Under the pieces are notes generated by a model. The model saw nothing but the letters and a program-made list of their open reading frames with translations. It did no database searches and was not told the origin of the DNA. The position numbers and the translations under genes are program-made. 64,000 bases of DNA from Alviniconcha marisindica (Eukaryota; Mollusca; Gastropoda; Provannidae). Positions within the stretch are counted from its first letter, which is position 1. Each line of letters opens with the position of its first letter. The stretch is taken from the NCBI GenBank assembly GCA_018857735.1, contig JABMCL010002673.1, positions 620,001-684,000 of the forward strand, in the 5' to 3' direction. Positions 1 through 11,996 of this stretch are shown piece by piece.

Positions 1-160
1 CGAGGTGCGCCGTCCTCCTGTGCGACGCCACGACCTGCGTCAATGAATGAAGTCTCCCACTGCGCGCGGCTTAATCCTCTCTCCGTCCTCCCAGGGGCCA
101 AGCTCCCGCTCTGTCCGATCGATAGCTGCATGGTCAGCCCGCTTGATTGCTTTATGATTC
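1..160. other. No recognisable feature
   Basis: GC-rich, unique-looking sequence; no ORF or repeat could be supported. Confidence 0.4.
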
Positions 161-169
161 GACCTGTTG

Positions 170-950
170 CTGGTCGATAACCTGGACCCACACGGGCTTA
201 GGCTGGCGGATGTGGGTCTTGTGGTTGATTTTTGCTGTTGTTGTCCGTTGAGAATTCATTCGGGATTGATTTCTTCGAATCCGGACGTTGGCCAAAACGG
301 GCTTAGGCTGGCGGACGTGTGTCTTGTTGTTGTTGTTGTTGTTCGTTGAGAATTCATTGAGGATTTCTTCGAATCCAGACGTTAGAGATTCGCCCCGACC
401 CGGATGTGGACGAGACTTTCAGTGTTTTGTTTTGGGGTGTTTTTTTGTTGTTGCTGGTCGATAACCTGGACCAACACGGGCTTAGGCTGGCGGACGTGTG
501 ACTTGTTGTTGTTGTTCATTGAGGATTTCCTCGAATCCTGACGTTAGAGATTCGCTCCGACCTGGATGCGGACGAGACTTTCAGTGTTTTGTTTTGGGGT
601 GTTTTTTGTTGTTGCTGGTCGATAACCTGGACCAACACGGGCTTAGGCTGGCGGACGTGTGACTTGTTGTTGTTGTTCATTGAGGATTTCCTCGAATCCT
701 GACGTTAGAGATTCGCCCCGACCCGGATGTGGACGAGACTTTCAGTGTTTTGTTTTGGGGTGTTTTGTTTTTTGCTGGTCGATAACCTGGACCAACACGG
801 GCTTAGGCTGGCGGACGTGTGTCTTGTTGTTTTTGTTGTTCGTTGAGAATTCATTCAGGATTTATTTCTTCCAGTACGGACGTTAGAGATTCGCCCAGAA
901 CTGGATGCGGACGAGACTTTCATTGTTTTGTTTTGGAGTGTTTTTGTTTT
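170..950 (+). repeat. About 160-bp minisatellite, 4-5 copies
   Basis: The phrase ggtcgataacctggac recurs at about 172, 456, 617 and 777 with spacings near 160, followed each time by gggcttaggctggcggac, a TTG-repeat, and ttcgaatcc. It contains short TTG microsatellite stretches. Copies are variable in length. Confidence 0.85.
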
Positions 951-1204
951 TTTCCTCCGCGCGTGCAGTTCTTTCCTGCATAATAGACACGTGTGCGTGT
1001 GTGTATAGATAGATAGACTGACAGATAGATAGATGGATAGGTAGATCTGTGTGTATGAGGCTATCATCTGTGCTCCACCCCAGCTATTCAGATTGGTTCA
1101 AGGTTGTGTTGTCTGCTTCTTCGGCGACATTTGGCTTCCTCAGTTCTTTCTTCAGGTGATGTCGGTTGACATATTAGGGACAAGCTGAGACCAACGCGTG
1201 AGCA

Positions 1205-1745
1205 TGGTTCAGTATAGCTTTACGTCCACGGAAACCACGAGGCTCGTTAGGACGGACAGCCCAGAACGGCCGCCTCGACTCTCACACAACTCCTGAACTA
1301 TGCTTCCTAAGTAAGACACTCACGGCTTTTATTACGCACGTGACTGGAACCTGAAGGCGCAGACAAAAGACGGCTTCCACAACGGATCTGGTTGCCGTCG
1401 GCTCTCCTGAGTCCGTCTCGGTCGAGCGGTGCCGTTGTAGTCCGGGACATTATGAAAGACGCACTGAAACAGCTGAATGTCCCAGAAAGTGTCGAGCGAG
1501 TAAACTGGGTAGCCTTTGGAGGGCTGTTGTTGTTGTTGTTCTTCTTCCGATGTTGCTTTACGTCCACAGAGACCGTACGGACTGTTAGGGACGGGGAGCT
1601 CAGGACGTCCACCTCGTCTTTCACACAGCTCCTGACCTCTGAGATCCGTTTCATTGTTGCTTTGCGTCCACAGAGACCGCAGGGACCGTAGGGACGGGGA
1701 GTCCAGGACGTCCACCTCGACTTTCACACAGCTCCTAAGCTCTGA
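1205..1745 (+). repeat. Interspersed module 'tttacgtccacagaaacc', several copies
   Basis: Copies near 1207-1300, 1553-1640 and 1655-1745 share tttacgtccacagaaacc, ggctcattaggacgg, cccaggacggccacctcgac and tttcacacagctcctgaac. The same module occurs at 2954-3043, 11613-11700, 11730-11815, 14211-14345 and 23228-23325. Its first part is also the 3' tail of the SINE described below. Confidence 0.8.
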
Positions 1746-1757
1746 AGAAGGGCTGTT

Positions 1758-2070
1758 GTAAGTAAACATGGTGCTTAACGTCCACAGAAACCACAAGGCT
1801 TATTAGGGACGGGGAAAAGGGGGTATGGAGGTGGGGGGGAGAGGGAGATGATATATCTATCGCTACGCTGTCACCACCAGAATGACTCCTGCATTAAGAT
1901 GGGCAGCGATGAGAGCCACTTTAATGTTTCATTAATTGTGAGGGACAAAGTCGCAAGACAGTGTCCACAGACCACAATTTTTGAAGAGAAAGGAGAGCCG
2001 AAGCGGATTCGAACCGAGGTCCCTCTGCTTACCAGCCTAACGCCTTACCTCTAGGCCAAAGCGGCTCACA
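1758..2070 (-). mobile_element. tRNA-derived SINE, copy 1
   Basis: Read on the - strand it begins with a tRNA-like head: box A (TTGGCCTAGAGGTAAGGCG) and box B (GGTTCGAATCC), both pol III promoter motifs. A body follows (tttgtccctcac, attaaagtggctc, ttctggtggtgacag), then the tail ccctaataagcc and ctgtggacgttaagcacc. The head is not a free tRNA gene because the conserved body follows directly. Confidence 0.85.
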
Positions 2071-2259
2071 GGAAGGCTGTTGCCTTGGACTTATAGCTAT
2101 ATGCTGGACTGTCAGTTTCGCGCTATGCGCCGGAGAGTAATCTTTTTCGTTCACCACGGTCATTGGGAGTTGGTCACATCCGGTGTTGTTGTCTGGAATG
2201 GCGGACTGAGTCGATCGACGGGTTGCCGTCGACAGTCTATACCTCATTGACAGCAGCCG

Positions 2260-2320
2260 TAATGATGATAATAATGATGATGATGATGATGACGGTGATG
2301 CTGCTGATAATGAATGAGGA
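2260..2320 (+). repeat. Imperfect GAT/TAA trinucleotide tract
   Basis: Run of gatgatgatgatgat with interruptions. The rest of 2071-2489 shows nothing recognisable. Confidence 0.8.
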
Positions 2321-2494
2321 TGTCCGTTTCTGTCACCGTTGAATAATCACCGGCGTTCAAACTCTGGCAGTGATGAAGTCACGGAGCACGCGCTGTGTCA
2401 AATAATTCCCGAGGTTTACGGAACGGAAATCTTCTGAATCGGTCATATCCGTGCAGCAGTGTTCGGAACACTGCGAGTAAGTAACTTGGTGTTT

Positions 2495-2940
2495 TACGCC
2501 CATGACGATGATAATGTGGGGCGTAATGTCCTCGGATGTCGGGCTGACATATTAGGGACAAACGGTAACTTTACGCCCATGATGATGATGTAGAGCTTCA
2601 TGTCCTCGGATGTCGGGCTGACTTATTAGGGACAAACGGTAACTTTACGCCCATGATGATGATGTAGAGCTTCATGTCCTCGGATGTCGGGCTGACTTAT
2701 TAGGGACAAACGGTAACTTTACGCCCATGATGATGATGTAGAGCTTCATGTCCTCGGATGTCGGGCTGACTTATTAGGGACAAACGGTAACTTTACGCCC
2801 ATGATGATGATGTAGAGCTTCATGTCCTCGGATGTCGGGCTGACTTATTAGGGACAAACGGTAACTTTACGCCCATGATGATGATGTAGAGCTTCATGTC
2901 CTCAGATGTCGGTTGACATATTAGGGACAAGCTGTGACCA
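2495..2940 (+). repeat. 74-bp minisatellite, about 5 copies
   Basis: tttacgcccatgatgatgat starts at 2570, 2644 and 2718 and further copies follow at 74-bp steps, almost identical. The unit includes cttcatgtcctcggatgtcg and attagggacaaacggtaac. Single diverged copies of part of the unit lie at 11540-11600 and 29093-29145, so the array grew from an interspersed repeat. Confidence 0.9.
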
Positions 2941-2953
2941 ATGCTTAAGCATG

Positions 2954-3050
2954 GTTCAGTGTTGCTTTACGTCCACAGAAACCATAAGGCTCATTAGGAC
3001 GGAAAGCCCAGGACGGCCACCTTGACTTTCACACAGCTCCTGAACTCTCT
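2954..3050 (+). repeat. Interspersed 'tttacgtccacagaaacc' module
   Basis: Single copy directly after the 74-bp array, with the same ccaggacggccacc and cacacagctcctgaactc blocks. Confidence 0.75.
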
Positions 3051-3508
3051 TTTACGCCCAGTCCCCCTTTGCGGTTATATTAGGGCGTTAACACTGCAAG
3101 GTCAAAAGCTCACAAAAGGTTCGCCATTCGTAAAAGGCAAATTGTCGAAGTAAAATGGTGCATTATCCTGTCCCGTTAAAACAACAACAACAAACAAACA
3201 ACAAACGACCAAAAAGCCACGAAAATACAACAACAAAAACCAGAAGAACAACAGCAAAACCGGACTTGTTTGAGGGAAACTGTTGTGCGTTTTTACTCCA
3301 CTCTTCTGAGTGTAGAACTGGGGGCGGTAAACGGAGATACGACGAATAACAGGTCCATCTGACCAATGGGAGGCCGTTCAGCTTGTTGGCCATGACAAGA
3401 CTTCGCTTATCGGCGTTCCAGTCTACCGCGCGGAAAGAGTAGTGATTCTCTTGTATCTGTATCTGTTGAATACGTAGCAGCATCCAGTTATCTGGCATAA
3501 AAGCAACG

Positions 3509-3860
3509 GGGGGGGGGGGGGGGGGGGGGGGCGCAGTGGTTTAGCGGCCCTAGTTAGTGAAGCACAGCGTAACTAACCTGCCTTGTTGTCCTCCATGAAA
3601 CTGGACAACAAACAAAAACACTCCCCGGAATACACATACACACGCACGCACGCACGCACGCACGCACCGACTCACGCACGCACGCACGCACACACACAGA
3701 CACACACACACACACACCACCACCATCACCACCACCACCACCACCAACCACCACCCACACCAACACCAACCACCACCACAACCAACACCAACCACCACCA
3801 CCAACAACCATCAACCACACCAACACCAATACCACCACCACCACCACCACCACCACCAGC
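3509..3860. repeat. Poly-G tract and CACG/CA/CAC compound microsatellite
   Basis: About 23 consecutive G (3509-3531), then about 65 bp of unique sequence, then cacgcacg, caca and caccaccaccac runs (3640-3860). Long open frames here come only from the simple repeat. Confidence 0.9.
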
Positions 3861-4139
3861 AGGAGGTTTGGGCTGCTTCAGTCCTTGTTGCAGGACTTAC
3901 AGAGCGCAGTTAAGGTTCTGGCTGCTTCAGTCTGTGATCAGAGATACTACAGCAAGTGTAGTGTAGTGTAGTGTCTCTGCTGTGATCAGCAGTGCATAAT
4001 TTAGACTGTACATAAAGGTGCTAGCTGGCTTAGTCTGTACACAAAGGTGCTAGCTGGCTTAGTCTGAGATCATCTCAGCACTATACACAACGCACAGAGG
4101 TCAATTAAAGCACAGATTAGTACATTCTGTGATCAATAC

Positions 4140-4855
4140 ATTACGTGTCACAACTCGCTATTAAGGTACGGATTAGCACAGTTTGTGATCAAACACTGTA
4201 CTTGGCATACAGCACAATTAAGGTACGGGTTAGTTCAGTCTATGATGAAATACAGTACTTGGCATACAGCACAATTAAGGTACGGTTAGTTCAGTCTATA
4301 TCAAACAAGTACTTGGCATACAGCACAATTAAGGTACGGGTTAGTTCAGTCTATGATCAAACATAGTACTTGGCATACAGCACAATTAAGGTACGGGTTA
4401 GTTCAGTCTATGATCAAACATAGTACTTGGCATACAGCACAATTAAGGTACGGGTTAGTTCAGTCTGTGATGAAATACAGTACTTGGCATACAGCACAAT
4501 TAAGGTACGGGTTAGTTCAGTCTGTGATGAAATACAGTACTTGGCATACAGCACAGTTAAGGTACGGGTTAGTTCAGTCTGTGATGAAATACAGTACTTG
4601 GCATACAGCACAATTAAGGTACGGGTTAGTTCAGTCTGTGATGAAATACAATACTTGGCATACAGCACAATTAAGGTACGGGTTAGTTCAGTCTGTGATG
4701 AAATACAGTACTTGGCATACAGCACAATTAAGGTACGGGTTAGTTCAGTCTATGATGAAATACAGTACTTGGCATACAGCACAATTAAGGTACGGGTTAG
4801 TTCAGTCTATGATGAAATACAGTACTTGGCATACAGCACAACTTGTGAGTTCAGG
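4140..4855 (+). repeat. 57-bp minisatellite, about 12 copies
   Basis: The unit holds cttggcatacagcacaatta, aggtacgggttagttcag and tctgtgatgaaatacagta. Because 57 is a multiple of 3, stop-free frames arise on both strands across the array (for example 4353-4886 on + and 4414-4725 on -). Between 3960 and 4140 there are degenerate partial copies. Confidence 0.92.
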
Positions 4856-4859
4856 TGAA

Positions 4860-5500
4860 TCTGTGATCAGTGCAGTAAGCACTTAATTCCAAGGGTATTA
4901 TTGGTAAATGCAGGCGAGGTAGAAACGTGCCGACAGCTGTACGCGCGGCTGTAGCCAGGTGAGTCAGGTTCAGTGTATATATATATTATATATATATGCA
5001 TCATTTATGTGACAAGCTTTGAGTCCGCTCCAGTCGTGTGCACTTAGAGAAAAGCAGCTTTTGTGAACAATGCACTAGCCTTAGATACCAAGAGATAAAT
5101 CAATGCTTTTCCAGTATTCACTTATTGAAGCAATATATTATATGACGGCGGCTTTTGTCGGAGAGTGTATTTATGCGCGTGTGCGTATGTGTGTGGGCGG
5201 TGCAGGTCCACACTCCGTCCTTGGAGAAAGGATGTCATCAACCAGTGCTTAGAGAGTTTGGTGTAGGTCTTGCCTGTTTAGCGGCTTGTGATCTGGATGG
5301 CTTGTTGTAGTCACTGTTGCAGTCGTTTTCCGCTTCAGGTGTCTATCAGAGGCAACGTGGACGTAGTTTATGTTGGAATTGTGTACAGTGCGCCGGCGAG
5401 CTCTGCTCGGTGGAGGTTCGCGCTTCATAACTAGTTCATTGTTATTATCGTTATGCACAAGTGGGCGACAGCAGTGGCATATTGGATTATACACACCGAC
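4860..5500. other. No gene seen
   Basis: Unique-looking sequence with a short TA run (4976-4998). No supported gene. Confidence 0.4.
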
Positions 5501-5504
5501 GAAC

Positions 5505-5665
5505 TCTTAAGTGGAAGAGTGTATACATCTACACGCGGATCGGATTGAGCGAGATCGGTCACTGATGAACACTAAGTGCAAGAGTATACGTCTACACGCT
5601 GATCGGATTGAGCGAGATCGGTCACTGATGAACACTAAGCCAAAGAGTATACGTCTACACTGACG
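5505..5665 (+). repeat. 66-bp tandem repeat, about 2.5 copies
   Basis: agagtgtatacatctacacg, cggattgagcgagatcgg and tcactgatgaacactaag recur twice and partly a third time. Confidence 0.8.
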
Positions 5666-5940
5666 GGGATTGGGATGAGCGAGGTTTGTCTTCGGTCCGA
5701 CGACTAAACCCCGACGAGTATTCGCCGACGTGGGCTAGGTAGTGTTGACACAAGCCTCGTGCACATGTCGAGAGTCAGTGTAAGGGCCGGTGGGGTGACG
5801 TCAACTTCAACTGACTGTGCGGGTACTGAAAAGGCACTGGCATAAAAATAAAAAAAACTCCAAGCACTAGTTTACGACATCCTGCTTTCCTTGGAGGAAG
5901 GTGCCGGAAAGCGACGCCCGGAGTGTGAAAAAAAACCTTG

Positions 5941-6268
5941 TAAGTCAACATGGTGCTTAACGTCCACAGAAACCATAAGGCTTATTAGGGACGGGGAGAA
6001 ATGGGGGGGGGGGGGGGGGGGGGATGGGGGGAGGGGGGGGGGGAGAGGTAGATTATATACCTATCGCTACACTGTCACCACCAGAATGATTCCTGCATTA
6101 AGGTGGGCAGCGATGAGAGCCATTTTAACGTTTCAGTAGGAAGTGATGGACAAAGTCACAGGACAGTGTCCACAAACCCCAACCTTTTTCAAGAGAAAGG
6201 AGAGCCGAAGCGGTATTGAACCGAGGTCCTTCCGCTTACCAACCTACCGCTAGGCCAAACCGGTTCAC
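5941..6268 (-). mobile_element. tRNA-derived SINE, copy 2
   Basis: Same family as 1758-2070, with a poly-G expansion (6003-6023) in the middle. The tRNA head is at the right end (accgctaggccaaaccgg). It abuts the next copy. Confidence 0.85.
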
Positions 6269-6278
6269 TAAACCCTTG

Positions 6279-6587
6279 TAAACATGGTGCTTAACGTCCA
6301 CAGAAACCGTACGGCTTATTAGGGACGGGGAGAAGGGGGCAAGGGGGTATGGAGGTGGGGGGAGAGGGAGATTATATACTTATCGCTACACTGTCACCAC
6401 CAGAATGACTTCTGCATTAAGATGGGCAGCGATGAGAGCCATTTTGATGTTTCAGTAGGATGTGATGGACAAAGTCACAAGACAGTGTCCACAAACCACA
6501 ACCTTTTTGAAGAGAAAGGAGAGCCGAAGCGGTATCGAACCGAGGTCCTTCCGCTTACCAACCTACCGCTAGGCCAAACCGGTTCAC
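6279..6587 (-). mobile_element. tRNA-derived SINE, copy 3
   Basis: A second copy in the same orientation directly follows. It is bounded by aacccttgt on both sides (6270-6278 and about 6590-6598), a likely target-site duplication; a similar aaaccttgt lies left of copy 2, so the insertions may be nested or a tandem duplication. Confidence 0.85.
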
Positions 6588-6599
6588 TAAACCCTTGTC

Positions 6600-7370
6600 C
6601 CCTCCACTTGACTTATCAGTGTGCATTACCACGGCCATGCCGGTTCGCCGCTAGAAGGGTGAGGGTGTGGGCGGCGTGTCAGTGTGGGTGTGTGTCACTG
6701 ATGGGGGCAGTTTGGTTACCCTCAGTACTCTCAGTACCAGTTTTAAAACTGTGCGTGCGCGTCTCGGTTGACGGTCTAGCTGTGGTGATGTGCTGTGCCG
6801 TTTACAAAGTGTCAAATACGTGATGAAGTGTGACGTGTTCTGTGTGGTTGGAAAGATCGTCACTGACTAGCATGCGGTAGCTAACAGCAACGACGTAAGC
6901 GTGAGATTGGGTTACACTGATTCTTTGAAAAGAATGCCAGCGGTAACAGATTTTGCTCATCTAGAAATTTAATTGCCATTGCCATTATGTGATCTCTCAC
7001 TCCCCCTCCCCATTTAAGAAAAAATCTATAAATAAATGTAAAAAAAAGTGAGGCCGGTTACTTTCGATTTCTTTCCCAGTCTCATAAAATTTAATGAATA
7101 ATAAATAATTAAAAACAAAAATGTGGACGAGTGGTAGTGTAGATCGACTGAAGGAAGAACTGAAACTGACAGTGTATTTTCATCCGTGGTGCACGTGACT
7201 CCGTGTAGAAAAGTGCCAGTGTTTGGTCACACACCAAGTGGAACATATATATATATATAATATCCTGTATAGGCCCGGTTTAATTACGCCACTGGACAGC
7301 TGACGCTAGCAGCTAGACCACCTGTGCAAATACACTGCGGGCCAAGCAGATATTGCCTGTGTAGGAAAAC
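6600..7370. other. No gene seen
   Basis: Unique-looking sequence with a short TA run near 7245. No supported gene or repeat. Confidence 0.4.
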
Positions 7371-7379
7371 GAGGTCACT

Positions 7380-8470
7380 TTGGTCACTTCTGGTGGATTA
7401 TAATTAGTCCTGCGGCATGTACGCACGGCTATAGAACCTGGGATCTGTGGACTGGCTGTTTCATTGACAACACGGTGTACACTGCGGGTCAAAAGCTGTG
7501 CTTGTCAGTGTCTGTGACTGTCGGAAAATGTCAGTCTTTGGTCACTTCTCAGTGGTGGATTATCCTGCATTTACGAGGTCACTTCTGGTGGATTGTAAAT
7601 CCTGCTCCAGTAGAACCTGGGGTCTCTGGATTGGCTGTTTCAAAGCAACACGGTGTGTCAAAGCTGTGCTTGTCAGTGTCTGTGTGTAGGAAAATGTCAG
7701 TCTTTGGTCACTTCTCAGTGGTCCGTAAGTCCTGTATTTAAGCACGGTTATAGAACCTGGGGTCTGTGGATTGGCTGTTTCAAAGCAACACGGTGTGTCA
7801 AAGCTGTACTTGTCAGTGTCTGTGTGTAGGAAAATGTCAATCTTTGGTCACTTCTCAGTGGTCCGTAAGTCCTGTATTTAAGCACGGCTATAGAACCTGG
7901 GGTCTGTGGATTGGCTGTTTCAAAACAACACGGTGTGTCAAAGCTGTGCTTGCCAGTGCCCGTGTGTAGGGAAATGTCAATCTTTGGTCACTTCTCAGTG
8001 GTCCGTAAGTCCTGTATTTAAGCACGGCTATAGAACCTGGGGTCTGTGGATTGGCTGTTTCAAAACAACACGGTGTGTCAAAGCTGTGCTTGTCAGTGTC
8101 TGTGTGTAGGAAAATGTCAATCTTTGGTCACTTCTCAGTGGTCCGTAAGTCCTGTATTTAAGCACGGCTATAGAACTCCCGTCCCTAATAAGCCTCAATG
8201 GCTTCTGTGGACGTTAAGCACCATGTTTACTTACTTTACCTGGGGTCTGTGGATTGGCTGTTTCAAAACAACACGGTGTGTCAAAGCTGTGCTTGCCAGT
8301 GCCCGTGTGTAGGGAAATGTCAATCTTTGGTCACTTCTGGTGGATTATCCTGCGTTTACACACGACTATAGACACTGTTCGTGGATTGGCTGTTTCAAAG
8401 CAGAGTGCGCTGCAGGCCAAATCTGTGCTTACAAGTGTCTGTGTCTGTCGGAAAATGTCAGTCTTCGGTC
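7380..8470 (+). repeat. 140-bp minisatellite with a SINE-tail insertion
   Basis: gattggctgtttcaaa and caatctttggtcacttctc recur at exact 140-bp steps (for example 7766, 7906, 8046), with earlier and later diverged copies. One copy is interrupted by about 68 bp (8176-8243) that match the SINE tail (cccgtccctaataagcctc, gtggacgttaagcaccatg). Confidence 0.9.
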
Positions 8471-8699
8471 ACTTCCCGTGGACTCAAGTAATACCATGCG
8501 TTTACTGTACCAAACCGTGGATGAAAATAACGTTTGAAAGGAAAGATATTAAAAGACTGTTTCCGGCCCGGCACCCCACCAGTGCTGGTGTAGGAAAACG
8601 TCCATCTTTTGTAGGAATTTCCCCCTGACTGTTTGTGGTCATTTTTGTAAGCCTAACCACAGGCGCCCAACTGTGGCTAGACGCAAGACTGGACCTATG

Positions 8700-8850
8700 C
8701 CGGCTACAGTGTCAGTTCAGTTTAGTTCAGTTCAGTTCAAGATGGTAGCTATGCGCTCGGAAAAGCCCATATGCGCTCCACCCCGTCTCTCAGAAGTTTC
8801 TCCAGTGTCGCCTTTGAAACGGTTCCAGTGTTCGTCTGCTTGACGATGTC
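8700..8850 (+). repeat. Interspersed repeat, inverted partner at 13640-13760
   Basis: ttcagttcagttcaagatgg, gcgctcggaaaagcccatat and cgctccaccccgtctc are found again in reverse complement at 13640-13760. A shorter relative lies at 1070-1115. Confidence 0.75.
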
Positions 8851-8854
8851 TGTT

Positions 8855-9275
8855 GGCGCAATGTCAGTGCAGTATGACGATGGCTGTTGGCTCAGTGTCA
8901 GTGCAGTATGACGATGGCTGTTGGCTCAGTGTCATTGCAGTATGACGATGGCTGTTGACTCAGTGCAGTATGACGATGGCTGTTGGCTCAGTGTCAGTGC
9001 AGTATGACGATGGCTGTTGGCTCAGTGTCAGTGCAGTATGACGATGGCTGTTGGCTCAGTGTCAGTGCAGTATGACGATGGCTGTTGGCTCAGTGTCAGT
9101 GCAGTATGACGATGGCTGTTGGCAGTATGACGATGGCTGTTGGCTCAGTGTCAGTGCAGTATGACGATGGCTGTTGGCTCAGTGTCGGTGCAGTATGACG
9201 ATGGCTGTTGGAAGTATGACGATGGCTGTTGGCTCAGTGTCAGTGCAGTATGACGATGGCTGTTGACTCAGTACC
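8855..9275 (+). repeat. About 35-bp minisatellite, about 14 copies
   Basis: gcagtatgacgatggctgtt followed by ggctcagtgtcagt repeats, with some shortened units. It produces part of the - strand open frame 9179-9616. Confidence 0.9.
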
Positions 9276-9659
9276 CAGTCAGTGCAGTGCGGTGCATACC
9301 GCGTCCGGTTTACCCACTGAGCTAGCTCAGACACCTCGGTGATGTCACCGCCGTAACAGCAGTGGAATAGTACCGGCATGTGCCTTTGCGGTATAGTGTC
9401 CACCCAGCCCATGGCCTGCCCAAATACCCAAGTGCTATAAGCACTGAAGCCATGTGCGAGAAGGAGTGGACCCCCCGCACATGGTCTGTGTTTGCACTGA
9501 GAATCAGTCCAGGGCTTGCACTGACTCAGTCGTTGGTCAGTCTCGCGGCAGTGAATCAGTTGAGGATCGAGTGACCCTGCATTCGGTGGACTCCTCTCAC
9601 TGACAGGTCTGGTCATTATTTGGTCGTTGGCCGCATTTCATGGTCAGGTTTCAAAACCC

Positions 9660-10335
9660 TACTCAGTGGCAGTGAGGACGTCGTAACCCTAGACAGAAAG
9701 GCTCGGTGCATATGCACTTACCGGTCCGTTGGTAATTGATTGTTAGCTTTAATATTCAGCGGAGCTGAAGACGCCGTGACCCTAGACAAGAAAAACTTTG
9801 TGGACATGCACTCGCCCGTCTGTTGGTAATTGATTTTGGCTTTATTACTGATTCAGCCGGGTTTGGATTTTGAAAGCCGTAGCACCTGGACTAAGTATCA
9901 GTGAGCTAAAGACGCCGTGACCTTTCGGACAGAGAGACTTGGTGGACATGCACTCACCAGTCTGTATAGGCAGTTGATTCAGTGTTGGCTTTATTATTCA
10001 GCCGGGTTTACTGGACTCAGTGTCTGTGAGCCAAAGACGCCGTGAACTTACAGACAGAAAGACTTGTTGGACATGCACTCACCAGTCTGTATAGGCCGTT
10101 GATTCAGTGTTGGCTTTATTATTCAGCCGGGTTTACTGGATTCAGTGTCTGTGAGCCAAAGACGCCGTGACCTTACAGACAGAAAGACTTGGTGGACATG
10201 CACTCACCAGTCTGTAGGTAATTGATTCAGTGTTGGCTTTATTATTCAGCCGGGTTTGGATTTTGAAATCCGCAGTACCTGGACTCGGTATCAGTGAGCC
10301 GAAGACACCGTGACCCTAGATAGGAAAGACTGAAG
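9660..10335 (+). repeat. About 125-bp degenerate minisatellite, 5-6 copies
   Basis: agacgccgtgacc, gtggacatgcactcacc and ggctttattattcagccgg recur in order. Copies are diverged at the edges. Confidence 0.85.
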
Positions 10336-10499
10336 GGTCACCGGTATTGTTACTGAGCTGATTGTTGGCTTTATTACTTAGTGATGCTTTCCAAATCTTG
10401 GGCATAGGCTCTCCGTGTGGTTTAGTGAACTAAGAATGTCGCTACTCTAAAAGGAAAGACGCATGCGGCGTGCTTTTACTGGTCTAGCTGTCAACTGGT

Positions 10500-11135
10500 T
10501 GCTGGCTGTACTATTCATTGCATCCTAATCCTCGCGCCTGGACTCCGTGTCCGGCCATGACAGCAGAACAAGAGACATAGGATGCACGTGCGATCAGATG
10601 ATTGTTGGCTGTGTTATTCATTGCATCCTAATTCTGGCGCCTGGACTCAGTGTCAGTGAATGCCATGACAGTAGAACAAGAGATATAGGGTGTAGCGCAA
10701 CCAGGCGATTGCTGGCTGTGTTACTCAGTGCAGATATCTTAATCCTAGCACTGGACTCAGTGTCAATGAATGCCATATGGCAGTAGAACAAGAGACATAG
10801 GGTGTACGTGCAACCGGGAGATTGCTGGCTGTGATATTCAGTGGAAATGTCTTAATCCTAGCTCTGGACTCATTCATTGTCAAGGAATGCCATATGACAG
10901 AGGAACAAAAGACACACGATGCAGTGCAACCAGGCAGTGGCTGGCTGTGTTATTCAGTGGAGATGTCTTAATGCTAGCTCTGGACTCATTGTCAAGGAAT
11001 GCCATGACAGTGGAACAAAAGACACACGGTGCAGTGCAACCAGGCAGTGGCTGGCTGTGTTATTCAGTGGAGATGTTCTAATCCTAGCGCTGGACTCGGT
11101 GGCAGTAAACCCGAGGACGCCGTCATCCTTAGCAA
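10500..11135 (+). repeat. About 110-bp minisatellite, 5-6 copies
   Basis: gctggctgtgttattcag, tcttaatcctagc, ctggactca and gaatgccatgacagt recur in order, with related diverged sequence to about 11240. Confidence 0.85.
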
Positions 11136-11529
11136 AAGACATAATTATGGCGTACACGCAGTCAGTCTCTGGCCTGTAGTCAATTGACCGCTGGCTTGAT
11201 TCAGCGTGTAATTAAAAGAATCCTAGCGCGCAGTGAACTGAAGTGACAATAGAAAGACAAATGGTGGACAAGCTATCTCAATGGTTTACATAGATGGCAT
11301 AGATGGTTCGCTTTATTACTATGTGGAGGATTTCGAAATCAAAGTGCCTGGAGTTCGTAGCAGTGGATTGAATGATTCTATCCCAGGCCGCTTGGTGGTC
11401 TAGCTTGTACCGATTCTAGCCCAAGGAACCTGGTGATCTTGCGTTCACTCTGCAGTCAGTTGACCGTTGGCTTTATCGCGCGGATTGCTGCTGTGTTGCC
11501 TTTGAAACAGTTTCCGTTCCCGTGTCGAT

Positions 11530-11820
11530 CCGTTGATGATGATGTTGTAGAGCTTCATGTCCTCGGATGTTGGGTTGACATATTAGGGACAAACTGTGAC
11601 CAATGCCTAAGCATGGTTCAATGTTGCTTTACAGAAACCGCAAGGCTCATTAGGGCGGAAAGCCCAGGACGGCTACCTCGACTCTCACACAGCTCCTGAA
11701 CTCTGTGTTGATCCGTTGGTTGGTTGAGTGTTGCTTTTACGTCCACAGAAACCGTAGGCTTATTAGGGACGGGACCCCAAAACGTCCACCTCGACTTTCA
11801 CACAGCTCCTGAACTATGGT
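11530..11820 (+). repeat. Interspersed repeats: 74-bp-unit relative and two 'acgtccacagaaacc' modules
   Basis: 11538-11600 matches the unit of the 2495-2940 array. 11613-11700 and 11730-11815 match the module listed at 1205-1745. Confidence 0.78.
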
Positions 11821-11996
11821 TGACGGTTTCCCTTTTATTACTCGTCCTTTCTGTGAAGATCGTCGATCGCTTCCGCTTTTTACGCCTCTGTCTTTCACGC
11901 GATCGATGGTGTGACGTCCACGGCTTTGTGGCCGCAGGTAGTGTCTCAGACTCCTCACAAAGAACGAGCACGACATTATAGCCATTCACTGCCTCG

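Noticed and set aside
2000..2070. tRNA gene on the - strand (also 6190-6268, 6510-6587, 12129-12205)
   Set aside because: Boxes A and B are good, but every copy continues into the same SINE body and tail, and the cloverleaf stems are imperfect.
4353..4886. 177-residue + strand frame with repeated HSTWHTAQLRYGLVQS
   Set aside because: It is produced by the 57-bp minisatellite; equal frames exist on the other frame and strand, and there is no codon structure or homology.
7380..8350. CRISPR-like regular repeats
   Set aside because: The whole 140-bp unit is repeated with no unique spacers, in a eukaryotic genome.
9179..9616. 145-residue - strand frame
   Set aside because: Its end is the 35-bp minisatellite and its body has no recognisable domain. 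A tRNA-like tagctcagtgggta near 9300 lacks a box B, so neither a gene nor a SINE was called.
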